From NCBI GenBank assembly GCA_016234655.1, contig JACRAU010000031.1, positions 62,001-126,000 of the forward strand: a DNA stretch of 64,000 bases. Direction: 5' to 3'. A program made the translations under genes and the position numbers. A model generated the notes under the pieces. The model ran no database searches, was not told where the DNA came from, and was given only the letters and a program-made list of their open reading frames with translations. Origin of the DNA: Betaproteobacteria bacterium. GTDB taxonomy: Bacteria; Pseudomonadota; Gammaproteobacteria; Burkholderiales; Thiobacillaceae. Shown in pieces: positions 56,236-64,000 of this stretch; the stretch's first letter is position 1, and each line of letters starts with the position of its first letter.

Positions 56236-56765
56236 CAGCAGCGGTCAGCCGCGCCAATAGCGTGCTGTTGCGCCGGCTGCTGCTGGTGTCGCTGGGCATG
56301 TTCGGTTTCGGTTTTGCCCTGGTGCCGTTGTACGACGTGTTGTGCGACGTCACCGGACTGAACCGCGGCGATGTGCAGGCGCTGGCGAAGAACACCCAGG
56401 TGGATTACTCCCGGGTGGTCGGCGTGGAAATGGTGGCCAGCGTGCCCGACTCCCTGCCCGTGCGCCTGATTGCGCCGAACAAGGCCCTGCAAGCCCATCC
56501 GGGTGAGTTGGTGCAGACGGAATATGAAGTGGAAAACCTGAGTGATCGCGTTTTGGTGACTCAGGCCATTCCGAGTTACAGCCCGCAACTGGCGGCGAAG
56601 TACTTCAAGAAGATCGAGTGCTTCTGCTTCCGGGAGCAGGTGTTGCAGCCTCACGAGAAACGCAAGCTGCCGGTCATGTTTGTGTTGGATAAGGAAACGC
56701 CGAAGGATCTGACTTGGCTGGCCCTGTCCTACACCATGTTCGAAAGCCCGAAGGCGGCTCGCTGA
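56232..56765 (+). CDS. ctaG: Cytochrome c oxidase assembly protein CtaG (Cox11)
   Basis: 177 residues from GTG 56232 (GTGA with the small gene). One N-terminal membrane helix (LLLVSLGMFGFGFALVPLYD) and a periplasmic domain with the copper-binding ECFCFREQ (CxC) and FVLDKE motifs of Cox11, which delivers copper to CuB of subunit I. Normal family length. Confidence 0.95.
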   Translation: MTAAVSRANSVLLRRLLLVSLGMFGFGFALVPLYDVLCDVTGLNRGDVQALAKNTQVDYSRVVGVEMVASVPDSLPVRLIAPNKALQAHPGELVQTEYEVENLSDRVLVTQAIPSYSPQLAAKYFKKIECFCFREQVLQPHEKRKLPVMFVLDKETPKDLTWLALSYTMFESPKAAR

Positions 56766-56768
56766 GTG

Positions 56769-56942
56769 ATGTGGAGAGTATGGAAGGCGGTCTTCTGGAG
56801 CTTCTTCGGTGTTCGCAAGGGGCGCGATCTGGAGGCCGATGCGGCACACATCAAGCCGGTGCATATCATTCTGGGCGGCTTGTTGGGTGGTCTGATTTTC
56901 GTAGTTTCATTGGTCCTGTTGGTTAACTGGATCACGCACTGA
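56769..56942 (+). CDS. DUF2970-like small membrane protein, 57 aa
   Basis: ATG 56769, 3 nt after the ctaG stop; GTG 56766 is an alternative. Product starts MWRVWKAVFWSFFGVRKGRD, has HIKPVHIILGG, and ends in a membrane helix and NWITH, matching the DUF2970 pattern that sits between ctaG and ctaE in betaproteobacteria. Function unknown. Confidence 0.85.
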   Translation: MWRVWKAVFWSFFGVRKGRDLEADAAHIKPVHIILGGLLGGLIFVVSLVLLVNWITH

Positions 56943-56956
56943 AAGGGGGAGATCTT

Positions 56957-57829
56957 ATGAGTGCGCAAAGCCATGGTGGTTATTATCTGCCGGCACCGTC
57001 TTACTGGCCGGTCCTCGGCTCCAGCGCTCTGCTCGGGCTGACGCTCGGCGCGACGCTGTTCATCAACCAGGTCGCCGGCGGCGGCTGGGTGCTGTTGCTC
57101 GGCTTCGCCTTGCTGGTCTGGATGCTGTTCGGCTGGTTCGGCCAGGTGATCGGCGAGAGCGAGAAGGGCCTGTACAACAAGCAGGTCGATGTCGGCTTCC
57201 GCTGGAGCATGAGCTGGTTCATCTTCTCCGAGGTGATGTTCTTCTCGGCCTTCTTCGGCGCGCTCTACTATGTACGCATGCTGTCGATGCCGGATCTGGC
57301 CACGGGCGACAATGCTCTGCTCTGGCCCGGTTTCACCGGCACTTGGCCCAGCGCCGAGGCGGGGGCCGTTGCGGCAGGGCCTGGCTTGAAGGACACCTTC
57401 ACGCCGATGGCGGCTTGGGGGATTCCGGCTTGGAACACCCTCATCCTGTTGAGCTCGGGCGTCACCGTGACCTGGGCGCACTGGGGCCTGAAGAAGGGTA
57501 ACCGCAATCAGTTGGTCGCGGGTCTGTTCGCCACCGTGGCGCTGGGTCTGCTGTTCATCGGTTTGCAGGCCTATGAGTATCACCATGCCTACACCGAACT
57601 GGGCCTGACCCTGGGTGCCGGCGTCTACGGTTCGACCTTCTTCATGCTGACCGGCTTCCACGGCTTCCACGTGACCCTGGGCACGATCATGCTGATCGTC
57701 ATCACCGGTCGCAGCATCGCGGGTCACTTCAAGCCGGAAAGCCACTTCGCCTTCGAAGCGGTGTCCTGGTACTGGCACTTCGTGGACGTGGTCTGGCTCG
57801 GCCTATTTATCTTCGTCTACTGGCTGTAA
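56957..57829 (+). CDS. ctaE: Cytochrome c oxidase subunit III
   Basis: 290 residues from ATG 56957 with GGGGGAG upstream. Seven membrane helices; family segments RWSMSWFIFSEVMFFSAFFG, YEYHHAYTELGLTLGAGVYG and FHGFHVTLGTIMLIV, SWYWHFVDVVWLGLFIFVYW at the end. Somewhat long N-terminal part includes SHGGYYLPAPSYWPVLGSS, a normal betaproteobacterial start. Closes the ctaC-D-G-E operon. Confidence 0.97.
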   Translation: MSAQSHGGYYLPAPSYWPVLGSSALLGLTLGATLFINQVAGGGWVLLLGFALLVWMLFGWFGQVIGESEKGLYNKQVDVGFRWSMSWFIFSEVMFFSAFFGALYYVRMLSMPDLATGDNALLWPGFTGTWPSAEAGAVAAGPGLKDTFTPMAAWGIPAWNTLILLSSGVTVTWAHWGLKKGNRNQLVAGLFATVALGLLFIGLQAYEYHHAYTELGLTLGAGVYGSTFFMLTGFHGFHVTLGTIMLIVITGRSIAGHFKPESHFAFEAVSWYWHFVDVVWLGLFIFVYWL

Positions 57830-57838
57830 ATCAAATGC

Positions 57839-58036
57839 TTACATCCGGCCTGGCGCGATCAGGCCGGTGTAAGCCCCCGCCATGAGCAACAGGAAAAGCC
57901 CGAGCGACAGGCCGATGCGCCAGGTGAGGGCCTTGACCGTCCGATTGCCGTCGCCCTTGTCCTTGACCAAATAAACCAGCGCGCTGGCGAGGCTCAGCAC
58001 GATGATGAGCAGCATGGCGATCACAAGTATGCGCAT
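57839..58036 (-). CDS. Twin transmembrane protein, DUF2909-like, 65 aa
   Basis: ATG 58036. Product MRILVIAMLLIIVLSLASAL then VYLVKDKG, GNRTVKALTWRIGLSLGLFL and a second helix ending LIAPGRM: two membrane helices with a basic loop, as in the small DUF2909 proteins found next to ctaE in betaproteobacteria. Convergent with ctaE, 9 nt apart. Confidence 0.85.
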   Translation of the reverse strand: MRILVIAMLLIIVLSLASALVYLVKDKGDGNRTVKALTWRIGLSLGLFLLLMAGAYTGLIAPGRM

Positions 58037-58099
58037 GGCATCCCTCTCTTTCCGATGTGTTAATCGATTGGCCCTCTGTGCGGCGCGGCGGTATCCGGC

Positions 58100-58825
58100 A
58101 TGAAGATACCGTCTCGCATTGTAGCGTGGATGCCGGTCGTGGCAGGCCTGGGTGTTTGCCTGTTGGCGGTCTCTTTGGCCCAGTGGCAATTGGGCCGGGC
58201 CGAGCAGAAGCGGGCCTTGCAAGCGCGTTGGGACGAGGGCGAGCGTCGGCAGGCACATGCGCTGTCGATATTACCGGCGCTGTCGGATGCCTGGTTATAT
58301 CGTCGCGTGCGCTTGAGCGGCCAATTCGCCGATGGCTATCAGGTCTATCTCGACAATCGGCTGCACAGGGGGCATGCGGGGTTTCATGTCGTGGCGCCGC
58401 TTAAGATCGCCGGCGGCGAAGCGGCGGTGCTGGTCAATCGCGGTTGGTTGCAAGGTGACCCGGATCGGCGCAATGCGCCTTTTGTCGCGGTGCCGGCAGG
58501 GCGGTTGGCCATTGAAGGCATTTTGGTCCGGGCGCAAACGCGCTACCTGGAGCTTGGCGAGCAAACCGTGCAGGGCGCGGTCTGGCAGAACCTCGATCTC
58601 AGGCGTTACCGTGAGTTATATCCCCGACCCTTGTCCGACTGGTTGGTCCTGCAAACCAATGCGCTGCCGGACGGTTTGGTTCGGGCGTGGCCCAAGCCGG
58701 ATACCGGCGTCGACAAGCACATCAGTTATGCCGGACAGTGGTTTGCCTTGGCGGCGACGGCATTGGCCATGACCCTGATCTACCTTTGGAGGCTTTATCG
58801 TGGCCGTAAGCAAGTCGCAGCTTAA
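58100..58825 (+). CDS. SURF1-family oxidase assembly protein
   Basis: 241 residues. Membrane helices at both ends (about 8-26 and 210-230) flank a periplasmic domain with the LAQWQLGRAEQKRAL start and YLDNRLHRGHAGFHVVAPL segments, typical SURF1. Needed for efficient heme a3 insertion. Overlaps the following gene by 26 nt. Confidence 0.92.
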   Translation: MKIPSRIVAWMPVVAGLGVCLLAVSLAQWQLGRAEQKRALQARWDEGERRQAHALSILPALSDAWLYRRVRLSGQFADGYQVYLDNRLHRGHAGFHVVAPLKIAGGEAAVLVNRGWLQGDPDRRNAPFVAVPAGRLAIEGILVRAQTRYLELGEQTVQGAVWQNLDLRRYRELYPRPLSDWLVLQTNALPDGLVRAWPKPDTGVDKHISYAGQWFALAATALAMTLIYLWRLYRGRKQVAA

Positions 58826-59360
58826 GCTGCTGTTGGTCCTCGTCATCTTCATCGCGCCGGTGGTGCTGGCGACCCTGGCCTACCAGTTCTGGCGGCCGGA
58901 GGCGCTGTCCAACTACGGCGAGCTGATCGAGCCGGCGGAGTTCAAGCCGGCGGGCCTGAGCACGGCCTCGGGCGAGGCGCTGGATGCCGCCGTCTTGCGC
59001 GGCAAATGGCTGCTCGTCTTGGTGCAGCAGGGCGAGTGCGACCCGGCCTGCGCGCAGAACTTGTACCTGATGCGGCAGGTGCGTCTGGCGACCGGCAAGG
59101 AGCAGCAGCGGCTGGACCGTCTCTTGCTGAGCGACCGGCCCTTGCCCGAGGCGCTGGCGAAGGAGCATGCCGGCCTGCGGCAGGCGCGCTATGCCGCCGC
59201 CGGCGAGTTGGGGGCGTATTTGTCCGAAGCCGCTGCCGGCGGGCGTATCCACCTGATCGACCCATTGGGCCGCTTCGTGTTGCGCTACCCGCCTCGGGCC
59301 GACGGCAGCAAGATGCTGAAGGATGTGCAGCGCCTGTTGAAATATTCGCGGATCGGCTGA
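58800..59360 (+). CDS. Sco-like/thioredoxin-fold membrane protein in the cox cluster
   Basis: 186 residues from GTG 58800, overlapping the SURF1 gene by 26 nt. One N-terminal membrane helix (KLLLVLVIFIAPVVLATLAYQFW) and a periplasmic domain with QQGECDPACAQNLYLMRQVR, a C-x3-C like that of Sco proteins, and GGRIHLIDPLGRFVLRYPPR at the end, as in thioredoxin folds. Found after SURF1 in betaproteobacterial cox clusters; likely copper handling or redox in CuA or CuB assembly, unproven. Confidence 0.78.
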   Translation: MAVSKSQLKLLLVLVIFIAPVVLATLAYQFWRPEALSNYGELIEPAEFKPAGLSTASGEALDAAVLRGKWLLVLVQQGECDPACAQNLYLMRQVRLATGKEQQRLDRLLLSDRPLPEALAKEHAGLRQARYAAAGELGAYLSEAAAGGRIHLIDPLGRFVLRYPPRADGSKMLKDVQRLLKYSRIG

Positions 59361-59393
59361 TACCGGCAACATAATGACGAATCGAGGTTGAAC

Positions 59394-60281
59394 ATGACGG
59401 AACTTGCGATGCATACGACCATGGATCGCGTGCGCGACTACCTGGAATTGACTAAGCCACGGGTCGTGGCGTTGATCGTCTTCACCGCGATCATCGGCAT
59501 GCTGCTGGCCTTGCCCGGCCTGCCGCCGTTGGGCCTGTTCATCGCCGCGACCATCGGCATCACCTTGGCCGCCGCCGGGGCCGCCGCCTTCAACTGCCTG
59601 GTCGAACGCACCATCGACGCCAAGATGGCGCGCACGCGCGCACGCGCCACCGCGCGCGGCGAGGTCGGCACGCCGCAGGCCCTGGTCTTCGCCGGCATTC
59701 TGGCCGGCCTCGGTCTCTCCATGCTGTATGTCTGGGTCAACCCCTTGACCATGTGGCTGACCCTGCTGACCTTCGTCGGCTATGCCGGTATCTACACCCT
59801 ATTTCTGAAGCCGGCGACGCCGCAGAACATCGTGATCGGCGGTGCCTCGGGCGCCATGCCGCCGGTGTTGGGCTGGGCGGCGATGACCGGCGATGTCGGG
59901 CCGGAGGCGCTGTTGTTGTTCCTGATCATCTTCGCTTGGACGCCGCCGCATTTCTGGGCGCTGGCCCTGTACCGCAAGGACGACTACGAACGCTCCGGCC
60001 TGCCCATGCTGCCGGTGACCCATGGCGAGGACTTCACCCGCCTGCATATCCTGCTCTACACCATCCTATTGACTGCCGTGACCTTGCTGCCGCTGGCGGT
60101 GAATATGGTGGGCATGGTCTACGTGGCCTCGGTATCGGTGCTGGACGCCATCTTCCTTTGGTTCGCCTGGCGCTTGTACCGCGCCTATTCGGACGACTTG
60201 GCCAAGCGCACCTTCGCCTACTCGATCATCTATCTGAGCCTGTTGTTCGCGGCTCTGTTGATCGATCACGCCCTGGCCTGA
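59394..60281 (+). CDS. ctaB: Protoheme IX farnesyltransferase (heme O synthase)
   Basis: 295 residues from ATG 59394 (a TTG six bases earlier is possible). UbiA-type membrane prenyltransferase: [36 protein letters not shown] (Asp-rich motif 1), [16 protein letters not shown] (motif 2), [13 protein letters not shown]. Makes heme O from heme B. Heme A synthase (ctaA), which would use the product, is not beside it. Confidence 0.96.
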   Translation: MTELAMHTTMDRVRDYLELTKPRVVALIVFTAIIGMLLALPGLPPLGLFIAATIGITLAAAGAAAFNCLVERTIDAKMARTRARATARGEVGTPQALVFAGILAGLGLSMLYVWVNPLTMWLTLLTFVGYAGIYTLFLKPATPQNIVIGGASGAMPPVLGWAAMTGDVGPEALLLFLIIFAWTPPHFWALALYRKDDYERSGLPMLPVTHGEDFTRLHILLYTILLTAVTLLPLAVNMVGMVYVASVSVLDAIFLWFAWRLYRAYSDDLAKRTFAYSIIYLSLLFAALLIDHALA

Positions 60282-60308
60282 TTTGCTGTCTTTGGTCGAA
60301 TGAATCGC

Positions 60309-60329
60309 TATAATCGGACACAAATGTCT
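60309..60329 (+). promoter_or_regulatory. Rrf2 gene promoter -10 and downstream dyad
   Basis: A consensus -10 TATAAT (60309-60314) with no good -35 (best candidates at wrong spacing) is followed by GGACACAAATGTCTT (60315-60329), holding the dyad GACA-CAAA-TGTC. The lack of a -35 suggests activator dependence; the dyad is a plausible site for the regulator itself. Confidence 0.4.
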
Positions 60330-60342
60330 TAAGGAGTCGGGT

Positions 60343-60795
60343 ATGGTCTTGTCGCGCACCAGCCAATACGCCATCCAGGCCTTGATCTACATCGCCACCC
60401 AGCCGGCGGGCGAGCCGGTGTTGAACCGCGATATCGCCGCGCGTCTCAACGTGCCGTCGGCCTATCTGGCCAAGATACTGCAAAACTTGTGCAAGCAGGG
60501 TTTGCTGGATTCGTTCCGGGGTCGCTTGGGCGGTTTTTGCCTGCGCGAAGGCATGCACAAGACCAGCTTGATGCAGGCCCTGGCGCTGACCGAGGGGCCG
60601 GACTTCACCAAGAGCTGCATCCTCGGGCTCAAGGAGTGCTCGGACGAGACCGCCTGCCCGATGCACTTCAAGTGGCTGCCGGTGAAGAAGAAGATCATCG
60701 CGCTGCTCGAGGGCATGACCCTGGAAGACCTGGCCAAGGCGGTGCAGACCGGTAAGTACCGCCTGGCCGACCTGCCGACCGGCGCACTTGCCTGA
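60343..60795 (+). CDS. Rrf2-family regulator with three cysteines
   Basis: 150 residues. Winged helix-turn-helix start MVLSRTSQYAIQALIYIA, NVPSAYLAKILQNLCKQG and the wing FRGRLGGFCL, then the Rrf2 Cys set CILGLKECSDETACPMHFKW, which in relatives (IscR, NsrR, RirA) binds a redox- or NO-sensitive Fe-S cluster. Position between ctaB and sco/ccoN suggests control of oxidase genes; ligand unknown. Start ATG 60343 has AAGGAG. Confidence 0.92.
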   Translation: MVLSRTSQYAIQALIYIATQPAGEPVLNRDIAARLNVPSAYLAKILQNLCKQGLLDSFRGRLGGFCLREGMHKTSLMQALALTEGPDFTKSCILGLKECSDETACPMHFKWLPVKKKIIALLEGMTLEDLAKAVQTGKYRLADLPTGALA

Positions 60796-60805
60796 GGGTT
60801 CGCCG

Positions 60806-61387
60806 ATGCGTGCACTATTTGCAATCGTGCTGTCGGCGCTGCTGTTTGGCTGCGGCCCGTCATCGAGCCCGCAATTCAAGGGCACCGACATCACCGGCGC
60901 GCCCTTCGGTCGTGGTTTCAGCTTGCAGGACCATAACGGCCGGCCGCGCAAGCTGGAGGATTTCAAGGGCAAGGCCGTGGCGATCTTCTTCGGCTATACC
61001 CATTGTCCCGATGTCTGCCCAACCACGCTGACCGATCTTAAGTCGGCCTTCAAGCTGCTGGGGCCGGAGATGGCGGGGCGCGTGCAGGTCTTGTTCGTGA
61101 CCGTCGACCCCGAGCGCGACACCCCCGAGGTGCTGGCCAAATACGTGCCTTATTTTGACCCTACGTTCCTTGGTTTGTATGGCACGGCAGAACAGGTGGC
61201 GGAGACGGCACGAGAGTTCAAGGTGCATTACAGCAAGCACACCGAGTCGGGTGCCAGCGGCTATCTGGTCGATCACACCGCGGCAACTTATGTGTTTGAT
61301 CCGCAAGGAAGAATCCGTCTGTTTTGGCCATATGGCTTCCCGGCCTCGGATATGGCGCACGACCTGAAGCAAGCCTTGGCTGAATAG
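60806..61387 (+). CDS. sco: SCO1/SenC-type copper chaperone lipoprotein
   Basis: 193 residues from ATG 60806 behind GAGGG. Signal with lipobox LLFGC, then a thioredoxin-fold Sco domain with copper-binding CPDVCPT (near residue 70), [17 protein letters not shown], and conserved His near [14 protein letters not shown]. Delivers copper to CuA of subunit II. Located between the Rrf2 regulator and ccoN. Confidence 0.94.
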   Translation: MRALFAIVLSALLFGCGPSSSPQFKGTDITGAPFGRGFSLQDHNGRPRKLEDFKGKAVAIFFGYTHCPDVCPTTLTDLKSAFKLLGPEMAGRVQVLFVTVDPERDTPEVLAKYVPYFDPTFLGLYGTAEQVAETAREFKVHYSKHTESGASGYLVDHTAATYVFDPQGRIRLFWPYGFPASDMAHDLKQALAE

Positions 61388-61420
61388 CCGGCCGTCTAGT
61401 AGCAAATTACCGGTATTGGC

Positions 61421-61449
61421 TTGCGATCAAGGCGGGGCGCGGCTATACT
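61421..61449 (+). promoter_or_regulatory. Candidate sigma-70 promoter of ccoN
   Basis: -35 TTGCGA (61421-61426, 4/6), 17-nt spacer, -10 TATACT (61444-61449, 5/6). Start near 61456 and an 80-nt leader to ATG 61536. No FNR/ANR box at standard spacing. Confidence 0.5.
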
Positions 61450-61535
61450 CCCGCGTCTTTTTGTACAGGTTTTTGCCCCGCGCGTCGTCGTCGGGGCGTG
61501 GTTTGAATGATGTGGGCAATCCTTTAGGAGGCGCC

Positions 61536-62981
61536 ATGGCTGCGACCAGCAACCCGGCTACTGAGCAGTACAACTTCGATATTGTCAGAAAATTCGCCAT
61601 CATGACCCTGTTCTGGGGCGTGGTTGGCATGTTCGTCGGCGTCTACATCGCCTCCGAACTGGCCTGGCCCTTCCTGAACTTCGATAGCCCGTATTTCTCC
61701 TTCGGGCGCTTCCGCCCGGTGCATACCGGCGGCGTCATCTTCGGTTTCGGCGGTTCCGCCCTGTTCGCCACCTCCTATTACGTCGTCCAGCGTACCTGCC
61801 AAACGCGCCTGTTCGCGCCCGGTCTCGCCACCTTCACCTTCTGGGGCTGGCAGGCGGTAATCGTGCTGGCGGCGCTGTCCTATGTCATGGGCTATAGCCA
61901 GGGCAAGGAATACGCCGAGATGGAATGGCCGATCGACCTCTTGATCGAGGTCGTTTGGGTGGCTTACCTGATCGTGTTCGTCGGCACCCTGATGAACCGC
62001 AAGCAGCCGCACATCTACGTGGCTAACTGGTTCTACCTGTCGTTCATCCTGGCCACCGCCCTGCTGCACACCTTCAACAACATCGCCATCCCGGTCGGCC
62101 TGTTCACCCTGAAGTCCTACAGCCTGTTCGCCGGCCCGCAGGACGCGATGACCCAGTGGTGGTATGGACACAACGCCGTGGGCTTCTTCCTGACCGCCGC
62201 CTTCCTCGGCATGATGTATTACTTCGTGCCCAAGCACGCCGGCCGTCCGGTCTACTCCTATCGCCTGTCCATCGTCCACTTCTGGGCGCTGTCCTTCATG
62301 TACATGTGGGTCGGTACCCACCACCTGCACTGGACGGCCATCCCGGACTGGACCTCGACCCTGGCCGCGACCTTCTCGATCATGCTGCTGCTGCCGTCCT
62401 GGGGCGGCATGATCAACGGCATCATGACCCTGTCCGGCGCCTGGGACAAACTGCGCACCGACCCGGTGATGCGCTTCATGATCGTGGCCCTGTCGTTCTA
62501 CGGCATGTCCACTTTCGAAGGCCCGCTGATGTCGCTGAAAGATGTCAACGCCCTGTCGCACTACACCGACTGGACCGTGGGCCACGTCCACTCCGGCGCC
62601 CTGGGCTGGGTGGCGATGATCTCCTTCGGTTCGCTGTATCACATGATCCCGCGCCTGTGGAACACCCAGCTCTATAGCGAGCGCCTGGTGAACGCCCACT
62701 TCTGGCTGGCGACCATCGGCGTGCTGCTGTACATCACCGCGATGTGGATCTCCGGCATCATGCAGGGCTTGATGTGGCGCGCCTTCGACGACTTCGGCAA
62801 CCTGCAATACTCCTTCGTCGAGTCGGTCGCCGCGATGCATCCGTTCTATGCCATGCGCGCCATCGGCGGCATGTTCTTCCTGACCGGCATGATCATCATG
62901 GCCTACAACTGCTTCATGACCATCCGTCAGGCCCAGCGCGCCGAGCAGGCCGCACCGGCCGTCGCGGTGGCGAGCGCCTGA
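61536..62981 (+). CDS. ccoN: cbb3-type cytochrome c oxidase subunit I CcoN
   Basis: 481 residues from ATG 61536 (strong AGGAGG just upstream). Membrane oxidase core: heme ligands in [20 protein letters not shown] and [12 protein letters not shown], the CcoN-specific YWATNW-like region ([19 protein letters not shown]) and the [18 protein letters not shown] segment. High-affinity terminal oxidase of microaerobic growth. Heads ccoN-O-Q-P. Confidence 0.97.
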   Translation: MAATSNPATEQYNFDIVRKFAIMTLFWGVVGMFVGVYIASELAWPFLNFDSPYFSFGRFRPVHTGGVIFGFGGSALFATSYYVVQRTCQTRLFAPGLATFTFWGWQAVIVLAALSYVMGYSQGKEYAEMEWPIDLLIEVVWVAYLIVFVGTLMNRKQPHIYVANWFYLSFILATALLHTFNNIAIPVGLFTLKSYSLFAGPQDAMTQWWYGHNAVGFFLTAAFLGMMYYFVPKHAGRPVYSYRLSIVHFWALSFMYMWVGTHHLHWTAIPDWTSTLAATFSIMLLLPSWGGMINGIMTLSGAWDKLRTDPVMRFMIVALSFYGMSTFEGPLMSLKDVNALSHYTDWTVGHVHSGALGWVAMISFGSLYHMIPRLWNTQLYSERLVNAHFWLATIGVLLYITAMWISGIMQGLMWRAFDDFGNLQYSFVESVAAMHPFYAMRAIGGMFFLTGMIIMAYNCFMTIRQAQRAEQAAPAVAVASA

Positions 62982-62998
62982 TTTCGGAGACTGTTGGA

Positions 62999-63742
62999 AT
63001 GTTCAAGTTCAAGCATGAAAGTCTGGAAACCAACGCCGGCCTGTTGCTGGTGTTGACCATGCTGGCGATCAGCGTCGGCGGCCTGGTGGAGATCGCGCCG
63101 CTGTTCATGATCGATTCGACCATGGAGAAGGTGGACGGCGTTCGCCCCTACAGCCCGCTCGAGCAGCGCGGCCGCGATATCTACACCCGCGAGGGCTGCT
63201 ATACCTGCCACTCGCAGATGATCCGCCCCTTCCGCGACGAGCAGTTGCGCTACGGCCATTACTCGTTGGCCTCCGAGTCCAAGTACGACCACCCCTTCCA
63301 GTGGGGCTCCAAGCGTACCGGTCCCGACCTGGCCCGCGTCGGCGGCAAGTATTCCAACGAGTGGCACGTCCAGCACCTGATCAAGCCGACCTCGGTGGTG
63401 CCCGAGTCGGTGATGCCGAACTATCCGTGGTTGCAGTCCACGCCGCTGGATTATTCCGACATCGGCGACCGCATGCGCGCGTTGCGTACCACCGGCGTGC
63501 CGTATTCGGCCAATGCCGAGGAATACAAGGCCAACGTCGAGAAGTTCGGCGAGGCCGTGGCCAAGACCCTGCACATCCCGGACGCCCAGAAGAACCTGAT
63601 CGCCCAGGCCCAGGAAGGCAACTATGACAGCGACCGCACCAGCGTCAGCGAGATGGATGCCCTGGTGGCCTATCTCCAGGTGCTGGGCACCATGGTCGAC
63701 TTCAGGCAGTACAAGCCTGAGGACCTGGTGAAGTATCGCTGA
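62999..63742 (+). CDS. ccoO: cbb3-type oxidase mono-heme subunit CcoO
   Basis: 247 residues from ATG 62999 with CGGAGA upstream. One membrane helix at about 12-35, heme c motif GCYTCH (near 67-72) with Met ligands in SVMPNYPWL, and the FixO-typical [21 protein letters not shown] start ([13 protein letters not shown]). Membrane cytochrome c donating electrons to CcoN. Confidence 0.97.
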   Translation: MFKFKHESLETNAGLLLVLTMLAISVGGLVEIAPLFMIDSTMEKVDGVRPYSPLEQRGRDIYTREGCYTCHSQMIRPFRDEQLRYGHYSLASESKYDHPFQWGSKRTGPDLARVGGKYSNEWHVQHLIKPTSVVPESVMPNYPWLQSTPLDYSDIGDRMRALRTTGVPYSANAEEYKANVEKFGEAVAKTLHIPDAQKNLIAQAQEGNYDSDRTSVSEMDALVAYLQVLGTMVDFRQYKPEDLVKYR

Positions 63743-63743
63743 T

Positions 63744-63929
63744 ATGTTGCACTGGCTCGCCCAGGCCGAGAATGCGAAACCCCTCGGCCTGTTGATCTTC
63801 TTCATCACCTTCTGCGCCATCGTGCTCTGGGTGTATGGCAGCAAGAAGCGGGGCGAGCGGCTGGAAGAGCACAAAAACATCCCGTTCTTAGACGACGAAG
63901 ACGCATCGAAGGATAAGTCCCATGGTTAA
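63744..63929 (+). CDS. ccoQ: cbb3-type oxidase subunit CcoQ
   Basis: 61 residues, one membrane helix (PLGLLIFFITFCAIVLWVYG) followed by a basic-acidic tail (SKKRGERLEEHKNIPF), the FixQ/CcoQ layout. Stabilises the cbb3 complex. Starts 2 nt after the ccoO stop; overlaps ccoP by 8 nt. Confidence 0.93.
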   Translation: MLHWLAQAENAKPLGLLIFFITFCAIVLWVYGSKKRGERLEEHKNIPFLDDEDASKDKSHG

Positions 63930-64000
63930 CGAGACCTCCCGTACCTCAGCGCAGACGACCGGCCACGTCTGGGATAGCGACTTGCAGGAATTCAACAACC
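63922..64000 (+). CDS. ccoP: cbb3-type oxidase diheme subunit CcoP (start only)
   Basis: First 26 codons of ccoP, ATG 63922. The reading MVNETSRTSAQTTGHVWDSD then LQEFNN matches the family N-terminus (TTGHxWDxDLxExNNP). The gene continues past the window end. Confidence 0.9.
   Translation, partial: MVNETSRTSAQTTGHVWDSDLQEFNN

Noticed and set aside
61410..61435. FNR/ANR box (TTGAT-N4-ATCAA) before ccoN
   Set aside because: TTGGC...ATCAA has a 5-nt gap, not 4, and the first half does not match.

Overview
The window is GC-rich chromosomal DNA packed with genes on both strands. The gene content and order point to a betaproteobacterium, most like the Thiobacillaceae/Hydrogenophilaceae group: lptM-lysA diverging from cyaY-argH, hemCDXY, pyrR-pyrB-pyrC' behind yqgE-ruvX, the bioBFHCD run, and cytochrome oxidase clusters carrying the betaproteobacterial small assembly ORFs. 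This placement is inference from gene content; no 16S or other marker lies in the window. I saw no rRNA, tRNA, CRISPR array, prophage or intact insertion sequence.

Layout. 1-7.2 kb: a tight operon with the tail of an unknown gene, a giant FecR-TPR-outer-membrane-barrel protein, a CHASE2 class III nucleotide cyclase and a 568-residue secreted protein of no family I recognise. This is the best candidate here for an undescribed system (an envelope-to-cAMP signalling unit). 7.3-16.4 kb: pilU with two small genes, a chemoreceptor, nudF-like, an OmpA-family protein, a methyltransferase with nadA, hda, a thioredoxin and cheZ. 16.5-20.2 kb: msrPQ, a lysine/alanine/proline-rich histone-like protein, lysA and lptM. 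20.2-25.8 kb: cyaY, argH, a secreted thioredoxin-fold protein and hemC-hemD-hemX-short hemY. 25.8-30.5 kb: flavoprotein, double tautomerase diverging from a LysR regulator, 2Fe-2S flavin reductase, epimerase. 30.5-37.5 kb: a run of overlapping genes, yqgE-ruvX-pyrR-pyrB-pyrC'-Lon-like protease-Usp. 37.6-45.7 kb: small acidic protein, hpf, CBS protein, homospermidine synthase, a NodIJ-type ABC exporter, hydrolase-ferredoxin-MazG operon, aroB-dgt. 45.7-48.2 kb: two 34-residue membrane ORFs, a luciferase-like oxidoreductase, a ComF-type protein and a REP-like palindrome. 48.2-53.3 kb: biotin operon bioB-F-H-C-D, without bioA. 53.4-61.4 kb: aa3-type cytochrome c oxidase (ctaC, D, G, E) with assembly factors (Cox11, SURF1, farnesyltransferase, Sco) but no heme A synthase. 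61.5 kb to the end: cbb3 oxidase ccoNOQ and the first codons of ccoP, behind an Rrf2-type cysteine regulator and Sco.

Themes. The two respiratory oxidases suggest an aerobic to microaerobic respirer. Many neighbours overlap by 1-35 nt (ATGA, GTGA and TAATG junctions), and at least six convergent pairs have touching or overlapping stop codons. Short repeats have been absorbed into genes: period-7 repeats provide the Shine-Dalgarno sequence and N-terminal codons of the ABC permease and a loop of BioF, and a REP-like hairpin lies in the last codons of BioH. A perfect palindrome covers the bioC start codon, and hda looks leaderless.

All calls come from reading the sequence and the translations. 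Family names rest on remembered signature motifs, not on database searches.
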